Position numbers and translations under genes: made by a program. Below are positions 24,163-34,867 of a DNA stretch of 64,000 nt, in pieces; positions within the stretch are counted from its first letter, which is position 1, and every line of letters starts with the position of its first letter. The notes below the pieces were generated by a model that worked only from the letters and a program-made list of their open reading frames with translations, was not told the DNA's origin and searched no databases. Source of the stretch: Trifolium pratense (Eukaryota > Streptophyta > Magnoliopsida > Fabales > Fabaceae); NCBI RefSeq assembly GCF_020283565.1, contig NC_060061.1:22605362-22669361 (forward strand). Reading direction: 5' to 3'.

Positions 24163-25356
24163 TTATTTTGTTATATTTTTGGAACCATCTACTATATAAG
24201 AAAAGAAGATACTAATGAAATTCCCAATTTGTCCCTTTTTTATTTTTTGACACATAATCAATTCAGGGTTATTTTTTGTCTTTATCAAAAAAAGTTAGTA
24301 GAAAAATGCTAAAAAAATTTCTCAGTACGATTCGAACCCTTAACCTTTTAGTTACACTTCTTATTAAATTTACCACTAAGCCATATGAATTAATTTGTTA
24401 TATTTTTGGAACCAACATATAATCAATATGAGTTAAATGACCAATTGTAACCACAAAACTCGACTTTATTTGTTACTTCTTCCACGATTTTTTTCTTTTT
24501 ATCTAAAAATCAAATTTTTTGTATGTAACCCAAATTCAAATACCTCACTTTATACAAATTCAATTTTTTAGTAAATAAAAATCAATTATTAACTGGGCAT
24601 CGATATATCCTATACATATTTATTAACTGGGCATCGACCATCTGCCACGTTTTTGTTAATATAGGTAGATTACACTTTTTTTTTCTTTTCACCTACAAAT
24701 CCAATTTTTTGTATGTAACCCAAATTAAATCTAAATTACCTCTTCTCCCACATTTTTTTCTTTTTATCTACAAATCCATTTTTTAAATTACCTAAAAAAA
24801 TAAAATATTAATGCTATATTTGTCTACACATATTTTTTTTAAAAATTTTACTTAAAACAAAAATAGTTGTCCTTTTATTTTATGTTTCTGTTTTTTTTTT
24901 CTTCTGAAAAGTTTTGTATGAAAAGTTTTTATCAATAAGTCAGCAATACTAATTACCTAAAAAAGAATAAAATATTAATGTTATATTTGTCCGTTTATTT
25001 TATATTTGTCTACAGATATTTTTTAGAATTTTTTTTATATATTTTTTTAATATCAACTTCATTTATGGACTTCAAGCCAATATTCAATTAAGTTAATTTT
25101 TAATTCAACTAAATATATTTAAGAACAAAACTTATAAACAGTTTAATAGAAACTGTTTTTTTTTTGTACAACCATAGAAATGGTTTTTACTGTGACCAAT
25201 TGAAACATGACACATGGATTAATTTATTCCATATCACTAATTTCAATTTTAATAAAATTCACATTGTCAATTCGAATTTCGTCGAGCAAGTGGAAGAGAA
25301 GAGTAAAGCGATGGAGATCACCACTACTCTTTTCTTCAATTCATCCGTTTATTTTT

Positions 25357-25500
<144 letters not shown>

Positions 25501-25545
25501 TCAATGGGAGGACTCAAACGATTTCAGTTTGTTGGTCTTTCTACA

Positions 25546-26985
25546 GTGTGGATCCTTCTAATGTGCGGCATCAGAAAGGCAGTTGTGGTAAAGCACTTGC
25601 CGAGCACGAAAAGAAGTTCCAAAATAACGAGAAAAACATGGAGCGGTTGTGTCGATGGAAGATAGCTCTTAACCAAGCTGCTAACATTGCTGGCTACCAT
25701 TTCAATATTGGGTACCCCTCTTCATTCATTCCTATAAAGTATCAAATCATTTTAGACTTTTATGAAATTTTATATTTAGATCCATTTATTTGAAACTTTT
25801 TAACCAAAGGTTGATTCCAAGTTATAATTTTAGATTTTTAAATGCATATTCTACACATTTATTAAAGGCATAACTTAATTTGCCAAGTTTAACAATTGGT
25901 GCTATAAAGATATGTATCTTGAAACAATTTTGGAATTGCAATATTTTTTATTATTACCAATATATGGAATTGATTGTGATGCATATACTCATACCTTTCA
26001 GATCAGACATGAATGAATATGAACACACGCTTATTGGAGATATAGTTCAAGTTGTTTCCAATAAGATGAAGCGAACTCCTTTACATGTTGTTGATTACCC
26101 TGTTGGACTCAAGTCTCGAGTAAGTAACGTGAACTCACTTCTGAATGAGGCTTGTAATGATGAAGTTTGCATGATTGGGATTCATGGAACAGGAGGAATT
26201 GGTAAATCAACACTTGCTCGAGCAGTTTATAATTTTATTGCTGATCAATTTGAGTGTTTATGTTTCCTGCACAATGTGAGAGAAAATTCAGCGAAACATG
26301 GTTTGAAACATCTCCAAGAGCAACTCCTTTACAAAACAATCAGATTGAAAGTGAAGATAGGAGGTGTCAGTGAAGGAATTGGAATCATTAAAGAACGGCT
26401 ACGTCGAAAGAAGGTCTTATTGATTCTCGATGACGTTGACGAGTTGAAGCAGCTAAAATTTTTGGCCGGAGGATTTGATTGGTTTGGTCGTAACAGCAGA
26501 GTCATCATTATCACTCGAGACAAAAGTTTGTTAACATGTCATGGGATTGAAAGAATATATGAAGTAGAAGGCTTAAATCATGGTGAATCTCTTGAATTGT
26601 TTAAGCAGGTGGCTTTTAAAACTAAGAAAGTTGATTCAATTAATGATGATATTGTCAACCGTGCAATTAGTTATGCTTCTGGCCTTCCATTAGCTATAGA
26701 TGTCATAGGTTCCAATTTGGCAGGAACGCCTATAGCAGAATGGGAATCTACATTAGATAAATACAAAAGGATTCCTCCTGATGATATCCAAAATATACTA
26801 AAAGTTAGCTTTGATGGTTTGGATGAAGAACAGAAAAATCTCTTTCTAGATATTGCATGTTTCTTTAAAGGGTTTCATTTGGGACAAATTCGTGCTAATT
26901 ACGATCATTGCATGAAACATGATGTTGGAGTGTTGGTTGATAAATCTCTCATAAAGATTCATCAATTTGGTGATGTGATATTACA
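25546..26985 (+). pseudogene. TIR-NBS-LRR resistance gene fragment (TIR end plus NB-ARC)
   Basis: Exon remnant 25546-25711 encodes [20 protein letters not shown]...NQAANIAGYHFNIG, the C-terminal part of a TIR domain. After an intron, exon 26002-26985 runs in frame (SDMNEYEHTLIGDIVQVVSN) through the NB-ARC domain: P-loop GIHGTGGIGKSTLARAVYN, RNBS-A, kinase-2 VLLILDDVDE, GLPL motif SGLPLAIDVIG, RNBS-D LFLDIACFFKG, ending VDKSLIKIHQFGDVILH. The TIR start, the end of ARC2 and all leucine-rich repeats are missing. Both edges abut Helitron-like sequence: the left joins the duplicated segment end (GTTGGTCTTTC), and the right is cut in the His codon of the conserved LHD position by TCTACTATATAAG. No internal stop in the NB-ARC exon, so capture or interruption seems recent. 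TNL proteins are intracellular immune receptors; this fragment cannot act as one. Confidence 0.9.
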
Positions 26986-28275
26986 TCTACTATATAAGAA
27001 AAGAAGATACTAATGAAATTCCCAATTTGCCCCTTTTTCATTTTTTGACACATAATCAATTCAGAGTTATTTTTTGTCTTTATCAAAAAAAGTTAGTAGA
27101 AAAATCTACTATATAAGAAAAGAAGATACTAATGAAATTCCCAATTTGCCCCTTTTTCATTTTTTGACACAATCAATTCAGGGTTATTTTTTGTCTTTAT
27201 CATAAAAAAAAGTTAGTAGAAAAATGCTAAAAAAATTTCTCAGTACGATTCGAACCCTTAACCTTTTAGTTACACTTCTTATTAAATTTACCACTAAGCC
27301 ATATGAATTAATTTGTTATATTTTTGGAACCAACATATAATCAATATGAGTTAAATGACCAATTGTAACCACAAAACTCGACTTTATTTGTTACTTCTTC
27401 CACGATTTTTTTCTTTTTATCTAAAAATCAAATTTTTTGTATGTAACCCAAATTCAAATACCTCACTTTATACAAATTCAATTTTTTAGTAAATAAAAAT
27501 CAATTATTAACTGGGCATCGATATATCCTATACATATTTATTAACTGGGCATCGACCATCTGCCACGTTTTTGTTAATATAGGTAGATTACACTTTTTTT
27601 TTTCTTTTCACCTACAAATCCAATTTTTTGTATGTAACCCAAATTAAATCTAAATTACCTCTTCTCCCACATTTTTTTCTTTTTATCTACAAATCCATTT
27701 TTTAAATTACCTAAAAAAATAAAATATTAATGCTATATTTGTCTACACATATTTTTTTTAAAAATTTTACTTAAAACAAAAATAGTTGTCCTTTTATTTT
27801 ATGTTTCTGTTTTTTTTTTCTTCTGAAAAGTTTTGTATGAAAAGTTTTTATCAATAAGTCAGCAATACTAATTACCTAAAAAAGATTAAAATATTAATGT
27901 TATATTTGTCCGTTTATTTTATATTTGTCTACAGATATTTTTTAGAATTTTTTTTATATATTTTTTTAATATCAACTTCATTTATGGACTTCAAGCCAAT
28001 ATTCAATTAAGTTAATTTTTAATTCAACTAAATATATTTAAGAACAAAACTTATAAACAGTTTAATAGAAACTGTTTTTTTTTTGTACAACCATAGAAAT
28101 GGTTTTTACTGTGACCAATTGAAACATGACACATGGATTAATTTATTCCATATCACTAATTTCAATTTTAATAAAATTCACATTGTCAATTCGAATTTCG
28201 TCGAGCAAGTGGAAGAGAAGAGTAAAGCGATGGAGATCACCACTACTCTTTTCTTCAATTCATCCGTTTATTTTT

Positions 28276-28285
28276 CACACACACA

Positions 28286-28329
<44 letters not shown>

Positions 28330-28332
28330 CAC

Positions 28333-28390
<58 letters not shown>
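28276..28390. repeat. Compound (CA)n(CGCA)n(CA)n(TA)n microsatellite, copy 2
   Basis: Same order of units as copy 1, but with more CGCA tetramers and only about 28 TA units. Confidence 0.95.
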
Positions 28391-28393
<3 letters not shown>

Positions 28394-28620
28394 TCAATGG
28401 GAGGACTCAAACGATTTCAGTTTGTTGGTCTTTCATCAAAGCCTCTCCATGGTTGGGGGTTATTGCCATGTTTATACTGTTGTTGTTGTTGTTGATTTCA
28501 CTTTCAATGATACAATCAATGTTGATAACAACGGTGGAAATTAAAAACCCGGTTTCACTTTTAGATTTTTAGATAATGGTGAACTGACGGAGTTTAATAA
28601 ATTATTAATGACGAATAAAT

Positions 28621-28760
28621 TAATTCAGGTGTCGCATTTTAATTGGTGGACAATGTCAATAGTACATATGGAACTATTTCTAAGTTTTGTCCTATATTTA
28701 ATATGAGAATAAAAATGGAACTGTTTCTAAGTTTTGTCCTACATTTAATTAATTTAATAT
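28621..28760 (+). repeat. Short tandem duplication inside Helitron-like element
   Basis: The block GGAACTATTTCTAAGTTTTG followed by TCCTATATTTAAT is repeated about 55 bases later with few changes. Confidence 0.6.
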
Positions 28761-29084
28761 CAGAATATGGTGGGAGAAAAATTGAAAAACTCCCGAAAAA
28801 ATGTTGAGACTAAAACAATAAGAATTCTCAGTCATCTCGAGGGGATTGGTCTCTGCAGGGTTGTGCGGATGATACTTTTAGTTTAAAAGAAAAAGAATTA
28901 AATACAAAGTTAAAAAATAAATGACATTTATTTAGAAGTTTTTTTTTTGGAAGATATTTTGTTGTTGATATAAAAACTAATTAATTTTTTGAGAAATAAA
29001 TTACCCTTTTATTTTACCGGAACAAAAAATCCACTTGTCATCAATACATTGGTCATTCTTTTGAAATAGATTGACCAATACATT

Positions 29085-30180
29085 ATTCATAATTTATATT
29101 TAGTCTCACGGAACTTGTGTTTTACTAATATATCATGTCGTCTATTTTTTTTTAATAATTTACAGGTTATATTCATATTAATACGGGAACATAATTTTTT
29201 TGATTATATCTACGGGCCTTATATTTTTACTCATATATTAATAAAGTTGTATATATTTTTATTAGTTTTACGAGTTATACTCATATATTAATACGAGGAC
29301 ATCATCTTTTGTGTGAATTCTGAGGGATCTATGTTTTTCTTCTTATTAATAAGGTTTCCTGTTCTTTAATAATTTATGGAGCACATATATTTATACTCAT
29401 ATATTAATACCAGAACCTTTTTTGTTTTTAATTCTACAAGATTTATATTTTTAATCATATTTTAATAAAATTGTTTAACTTTTTTTTTAATTTTACGGGT
29501 TATAGTAGATCATATATTAATACAGGAACCTAATTATTTTGTTAATTTTTACGGGACCTATGTTTTTTATTAATATATTAATAAGGTTGTCAATTCTTTC
29601 ATAATTTCTACATGACATATATTTATACTCATATATTAACACAAGAATCTAATCTTTTGAGTGATTTCTGCAAGGCTATATGTTTTTACTCTTATTAATA
29701 AAGTTTCCAGTTTTTTACTATTTTTTGTGAGATCTATATTTATACTCATATGTTAATACAATGACCTAATGTTTTGTGTAATTTTTGTGGGAACTATGTT
29801 TTTTACTCATTTTAATAAGCTTGCACGTTCTTTTATAATATATGCGGAACCTATATTTATACTCATATATTAACATGAAAACTTATTTTTTATGTTGTCT
29901 ATTTTTTTTTTTTTTTACAATTTTACGGGTTATACTCATATTTAATACGGTGACCTAATTATTTTGATGATTTTTGTGAAACCTATATTTTCACTAACAT
30001 ATTAATAAGGTTGCCTATTTTCTAATAATTTTTACGGGACTATATTTATACTCATATATTGAATACACAGACATAAGTTTTTGGTTATTTTTACAAGACA
30101 ATGTTTTTACTAATATATTAATAAGGTAGCCTATTTTTTTTCATGATTTCTCCATTATCTATATTTATATACTTTTTTTG
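29085..30180 (+). repeat. Degenerate ~117-bp tandem array
   Basis: The word ACTCATATATTAATAC recurs, with variants, near 29275, 29396, 29512, 29624, 29741, 29860, 29935 and 30045, mostly 110-120 bases apart. Between them are TTTTTACGGGACCTATGTTT-like and ATTAATAAGGTTGCC-like words at regular spacing. Unit length and copy number were estimated by eye. Confidence 0.7.
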
Positions 30181-30370
30181 AACAAAATTTATATTATACT
30201 AATACGTATATCTGAGATTTTTTTGTGATGGTTTTACTATTGTTCTTTTTCTATTTTTTTTACTAAATATTATATCCTTTCTGATTTTTTATTTATTTTT
30301 TATCTTTTGAATTAGTTTCCAATAAATTATTATTTCATGTTACCAAGTGAGGAGCGGCAACGCCGCGACT

Positions 30371-30388
30371 CCCGTGCGGACGCACGGG
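30371..30388 (+). other. Helitron 3' terminal hairpin
   Basis: CCCGTGC-GGAC-GCACGGG: a 7-bp GC-rich stem with a 4-base loop in AT-rich surroundings. The element terminus CTAG lies 10 bases beyond once the inserted retrotransposon and its target duplication are discounted. Confidence 0.85.
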
Positions 30389-30914
30389 TGTTGATACGAT
30401 CATGAGTTCCCTAAACATGTGGAAGGAAACTTATAAAAAAATGCATAAAAAAATATTTGGATGAAGATGCTTGAGCCCAACTTGAAGCCCAATTCATATG
30501 ATAAGAAGCATCTTTGGGCTGAATTGTGGTCTAATAATATTGGACTAAATAAAAAAACAATTAAGTCCAATTTTCTTTATTTTTATTGTAATTTTAGTTT
30601 TTGGTATTAGGAGAGTTTTTAGATGACCTTTAGTTGCTCCCTAGGCTCTCTAGATGCTTCCTAGTGGTGCACTAAGTCATTATAGTGGCTTGTGGGAATT
30701 TATAAGCAAGTTAGTGGGAATTTTCTAAGGTCTATAATGAATGAATGATAGTGGACAATAAATCCTACTATGTAAGGATATGCTATAAATAGGACTATCA
30801 TGTACTTCTCAAAGGGACAACTTGGAATATAATCTAATTTGAGAGTTTCTCTTGTGAGAACTTTTTCTTTGTTCTTGTGATAAGAACATTGTTCTTGAGA
30901 TAAGAACTTTATAG

Positions 30915-31128
30915 TGTTGGTTCTACCGGCAGGTCGCGGTTAGGGTCACACTTTCTTTGATAACTTTGGTTCTACCGGCAGGTCGCGGTTAGGGTCAAGT
31001 TCCTCTATATCTTGATAACTTTGGTTCTACCGGCAGGTCGCGGTTAGGGTCAAGTTCCTCTATATCTTGATAATTTTGGTTCTACCGGCAGGTCGCGGTT
31101 AGGGTCAAGTTCCTCTTTTACCTGTTTT
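30915..31128 (+). repeat. 55-bp tandem repeat at LTR 3' end
   Basis: The core TTCTACCGGCAGGTCGCGGT is present four times in the 5' LTR but three times in the 3' LTR (about 32602-32730), with a ~55-base period. This explains the LTR length difference exactly (765 versus 710). Confidence 0.9.
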
Positions 31129-31245
31129 CAAGACGATCCTAAGCAGTCGCTTATCAGTTGGTATCAGAGCTTCGGCTCTTGAAATCAGGTTTGATCTATC
31201 ATTTTTTTTTATCTTGTTAAAAAAAAAAGAGTTGAAAAAAAAAAT

Positions 31246-32148
31246 ATGGAGGAAGAAAAGCATGTGTCCATGAAACATTTGGAGAAGTTATTATTTCAAG
31301 AATTTCAAAAGCTTCATGAAAAGTTTGATCGCATAGAGAGGAATTATAGAAACAATTATAAAAAAAGAGGAGGAGAAAATGAGATAGAATATAGAAGAAT
31401 GAAAAGTGAGGGACAAACAAAAAAACATATTGCAAATTTTGATGTATTTTGGGGTAACTTCCAAAATAAAGAGATTGGTAGAGAGAAAAGAAAACAAGAG
31501 AGCAAGGAGAAACTTGAAAGTGAAGTGAAGGAAGAAGAGATTATTGAAAAAGAAATTGAGAACATTTTTGTGACTATCGAAAATGTCACCTTTCCTAAGA
31601 GTGAGCAAGAAAAAGAAGAGGTTATTGAAAAAGAAATTGATAGCGTTTTTGTGGCTACCGAAAATGTCATCATTCCTTTTAATAATGTTTATTTTACTTC
31701 TTGTACTCTAGAGTCTTTATCTCAAGGAGAAATTATTGAAGAAAATAGAAATTCCAATTTTGAGAGAAGTAAAGAAAAGGAAGTAGAGAACATAGAAAAT
31801 TGTGATAGAGAATATAATGATGTCATAGAAGTGGAGGAGAAAGAAAATATTGAGAGGAAAAAAGAAAAGAAAAATGAATGTAAAGTCAAGGAAATTTATG
31901 AGAGGAAAATAAACGAGAAGGTTGAAAAGGATGACAACTTTGAGAAGATTGAAGGAAAAAAATTCAACTTGCAAAAAGAAAGGGAATATCCAAAAGAGAG
32001 AATTTTTGTTACTAATCCTTTAGTTATTTATGCAGGTTTGGATTTGAGGACAAATCCTCTTGAAGAGGGAGAGAATGATACGATCATGAGTTCCCTAAAC
32101 ATGTGGAAGGAAACTTATAAAAAAATGCATAAAAAAATATTTGGATGA
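31246..32148 (+). CDS. Retrotransposon internal reading frame (charged, gag-like)
   Basis: A 300-residue uninterrupted frame starting MEEEKHVSMKHLEKLLFQEF, very rich in Lys and Glu with coiled-coil character. Its last ~25 codons run through the polypurine tract into the 3' LTR. The segment DLRTNPLEEGENDT near the end resembles the extreme C-terminus of plant gypsy polyproteins, so this frame may be a deletion fusion of the start of Gag with the tail of Pol. Function unknown; open frame may simply reflect youth and purine bias. Confidence 0.5.
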   Translation: MEEEKHVSMKHLEKLLFQEFQKLHEKFDRIERNYRNNYKKRGGENEIEYRRMKSEGQTKKHIANFDVFWGNFQNKEIGREKRKQESKEKLESEVKEEEIIEKEIENIFVTIENVTFPKSEQEKEEVIEKEIDSVFVATENVIIPFNNVYFTSCTLESLSQGEIIEENRNSNFERSKEKEVENIENCDREYNDVIEVEEKENIERKKEKKNECKVKEIYERKINEKVEKDDNFEKIEGKKFNLQKEREYPKERIFVTNPLVIYAGLDLRTNPLEEGENDTIMSSLNMWKETYKKMHKKIFG

Positions 32149-32798
32149 AGATGCTTGAGCCCAACTTGAAGCCCAATTCATATGATAAGAAGCATCTTTG
32201 GGCTGAATTGTGGTCTAATAATATTGGACTAAATAAAAAAACAATTAAGTCCAATTTTTTTTATTTTTATTGTAATTTTCGTTTTTGGTATTAAGAGAGT
32301 TTTTAGATGACCTTTAGTTGCTCCCTAGGCTCTCTAGATGCTTCCTAGTGGTGCACTAAGTCATTATAGTGGCTTGTGGGAATTTATAAGCAAGTTAGTG
32401 GGAATTTTCTAAGGTCTATAATGAATGAATGATAGTGGACAATAAATCCTACTATGTAAGGATATGCTATAAATAAGACTATCATGTACTTCTCAAAGGG
32501 ACAACTTGGAATATAATCTAATTTGAGAGTTTCTCTTGTGAGAACTTTTTCTTTGTTCTTGTGATAAGAACATTGTTCTTGAGATAAGAACTTTATAGTG
32601 TTGGTTCTACCGGCAGGTCGCGGTTAGGGTCACACTTTCTTTGATAACTTTGGTTCTACCGGCAGGTCGCGGTTAGGGTCAAGTTCCTCTATATCTTGAT
32701 AATTTTGGTTCTACCGGCAGGTCGTGGTTAGGGTCAAGTTCCTCTTTTACCTGTTTTCAAGACGATCCTAAGCAGTCGCTTATCAGGTGTCCAGCTAG

Positions 32799-34867
32799 TT
32801 TAGTTAGGAAACAAACAACAATACTCTCTAGAGAAAATTCAATGTCATATTATACTTTTATATTAATTTATTTTAAAATAAATTTAAATATTAAATAAAT
32901 TTTGCCTACAAGGTACCTGTACCTAACCAAATTTCACGATACCAGAATTCAACTTTTTTTTTATTTTGAAAAAAAGTAATGAAAATATCTTTATTAAAAT
33001 AGTAATAAGAAAATGTTACTAAAAAATAGTCATAAATATGTACCAGAACAAATGTAATAAATATATTTATAAAGATGTATTTTAAATATGTCATATATTA
33101 ATTGAATATTTTCCATTTTTTGAAAATTAAATATTTACTAATTTTTTTCATTATATATTTTAATTTTTTTTTTTAACTTTTACCAATCCATAAAGTCTTT
33201 AATAGCAAACGCCAAAAAGAACTTTAAAAAACATAAATTTTAAATCATTACGTAGTAGCATGTATTTAGCTTTTTCTATAATTTTAAATTATTTTTGTTT
33301 TAAATATTCTTTTTACTCAATTTTTGTTTTTAACATAAAAAATGAAATAAAGGTTTGTTGCGTAAACCCGACATCATTTGCGCGCAACTGAAGAGACTAA
33401 ATCCTCGAGCCTTGTGGCCCAAACGGGTGGCAATCCCTAAGAATTTTAACGCCGCTGCATGTCCAGAACAGAGATGAACCGAAAATTTAATTAAGCCAGA
33501 AGAGACTCACCATTTAATCTAAGTGCTCTTAGGTAATAAAGATTATTTTTTTTATGCATAAGTTTTGTTTGTATAAAATACAAATCAATATAATACCGAA
33601 TAATAATAAATTATAAATAAATATTTGAATTCGCTCTTCCCCAATTTTTTTTTTTTGGTATAAAAGAGGGCCGAAGCCCACGTTTTTCCCCCAATTTATC
33701 TCTTAAGAAAATAAAAATAAAAATAAAAATAAAAATTTGGACACACACAAATGAAAAATAAAGTAGAAGAAAACATAATTAATAATTAAATAGTATATAT
33801 ATTTGTGAAGAAGCAGCGCTAAATCTTACAAACATAATTGAAAAAAAGGTAAAATATATATTTTTCATTCTCAGTGAATTTTAGTTTTCGTTCCTATAAA
33901 AAAATCACATATTTTTATCCCTACAATAAGTAATTACGCATAGGCAAAGTGGTCATATGAAAATAATTGATGGATAAATAAGTAATTACACATTTAAAAG
34001 AAAAGAGTGCATTCTTTTTCTGCCTTTCAAGGTAAAGGTGTTTTTTTTTTTCCCACCACTATTATCCATTCACACGTAATTTAGTTCGGAAGTCAGTTCT
34101 GACATCAAGTGATTCACACCTAAACAATATATATTTTTATGTTGCATTTTTTTTTACAAACTATTTTTATGTTGCATGTTAATAATTTGGTGTATTTTGG
34201 TCTTACGCGCTTTTGTGTGGACTCGCTGGGTTAGAATTATGGCCCCTAGTTTTATATTTATTCCTTTTTTTAAAAATATAATAAAGAGATATATACATAA
34301 GATGGGAGCGATTCTGCTTCGTCCCCTGATGTCTAGATGCTCTTCACCTTATTAAAAAAAATGTTGCATGTTAATTTAAATGATATTTTTCTAGTTTCTA
34401 GTTTTTATTATAAGGAAAAAAAAAATTTTAGATTCATTAAATAATTGATGTATTTAGTCTATATTATAAACTAAATACATAAATTATTAAAAAATATTTC
34501 TCATAATAGGGACTAGACGACGTACTTATTTTTTTTATATAAATAAAAAGTATTTATTTGGAATTGCAGTTACTGGTTATTGAGGTTTTTTTTGGTAAGG
34601 AAGTTAAAAAGAAAGAAAAAATGAAACTAAAAAGAAAAACTATTTACAAAGAAATAAGGTTCAACTTCCCATTGTGTTATTCCTAAAAAGATAATAAACG
34701 TTTTTGAAGGAGAAATACCAAATCTATTTTTTCTAAATAAAAATATCAAACATCTAAATGGAAAGAAATCATAAAATCTTAATATTAATACCAACAATCA
34801 ATAAGCCGTTATTCGATCCTTATAAACACTCCCCATCAATAATATTTCATTCTACCCACACGCCACA
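32799..34867. other. Intergenic region upstream of F5H
   Basis: AT-rich. Contains a short SINE fragment near 34079-34125 (AGTCAGTTCTGACATCAAGT) and MITE-arm-like sequence near 33845-33945. The F5H promoter with a TATA-like CTTATAAACA at about 34818-34827 is at the right end. No gene seen. Confidence 0.5.

Larger units (their letters stand above)
30392..32785 (+). mobile_element. Short non-autonomous LTR retrotransposon (2.4 kb)
   Basis: 5' LTR 30392-31156 (765 bp) and 3' LTR 32076-32785 (710 bp), both TGATACGATC...CGCTTATCA and nearly identical. Primer-binding site TGGTATCAGAGC (31159-31170, initiator tRNA-Met type) and polypurine tract GAAGAGGGAGAGAA (32062-32075) are in place. Target duplication GGTGT at 30387-30391 and 32786-32790. 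Internal region is 919 bp with one long reading frame but no protease, reverse transcriptase or integrase, so it must be mobilised in trans (TRIM/LARD-like). The LTRs differ by one 55-bp tandem unit and a few single bases, pointing to a young insertion. Confidence 0.95.

Noticed and set aside
28261..28320. CRISPR-like array in the CGCA-rich stretch
   Set aside because: A simple tetranucleotide microsatellite in plant DNA; no spacers.
31291..31673. Minus-strand frames of about 105 codons opposite the retrotransposon frame
   Set aside because: Antisense shadows of a purine-rich coding strand.
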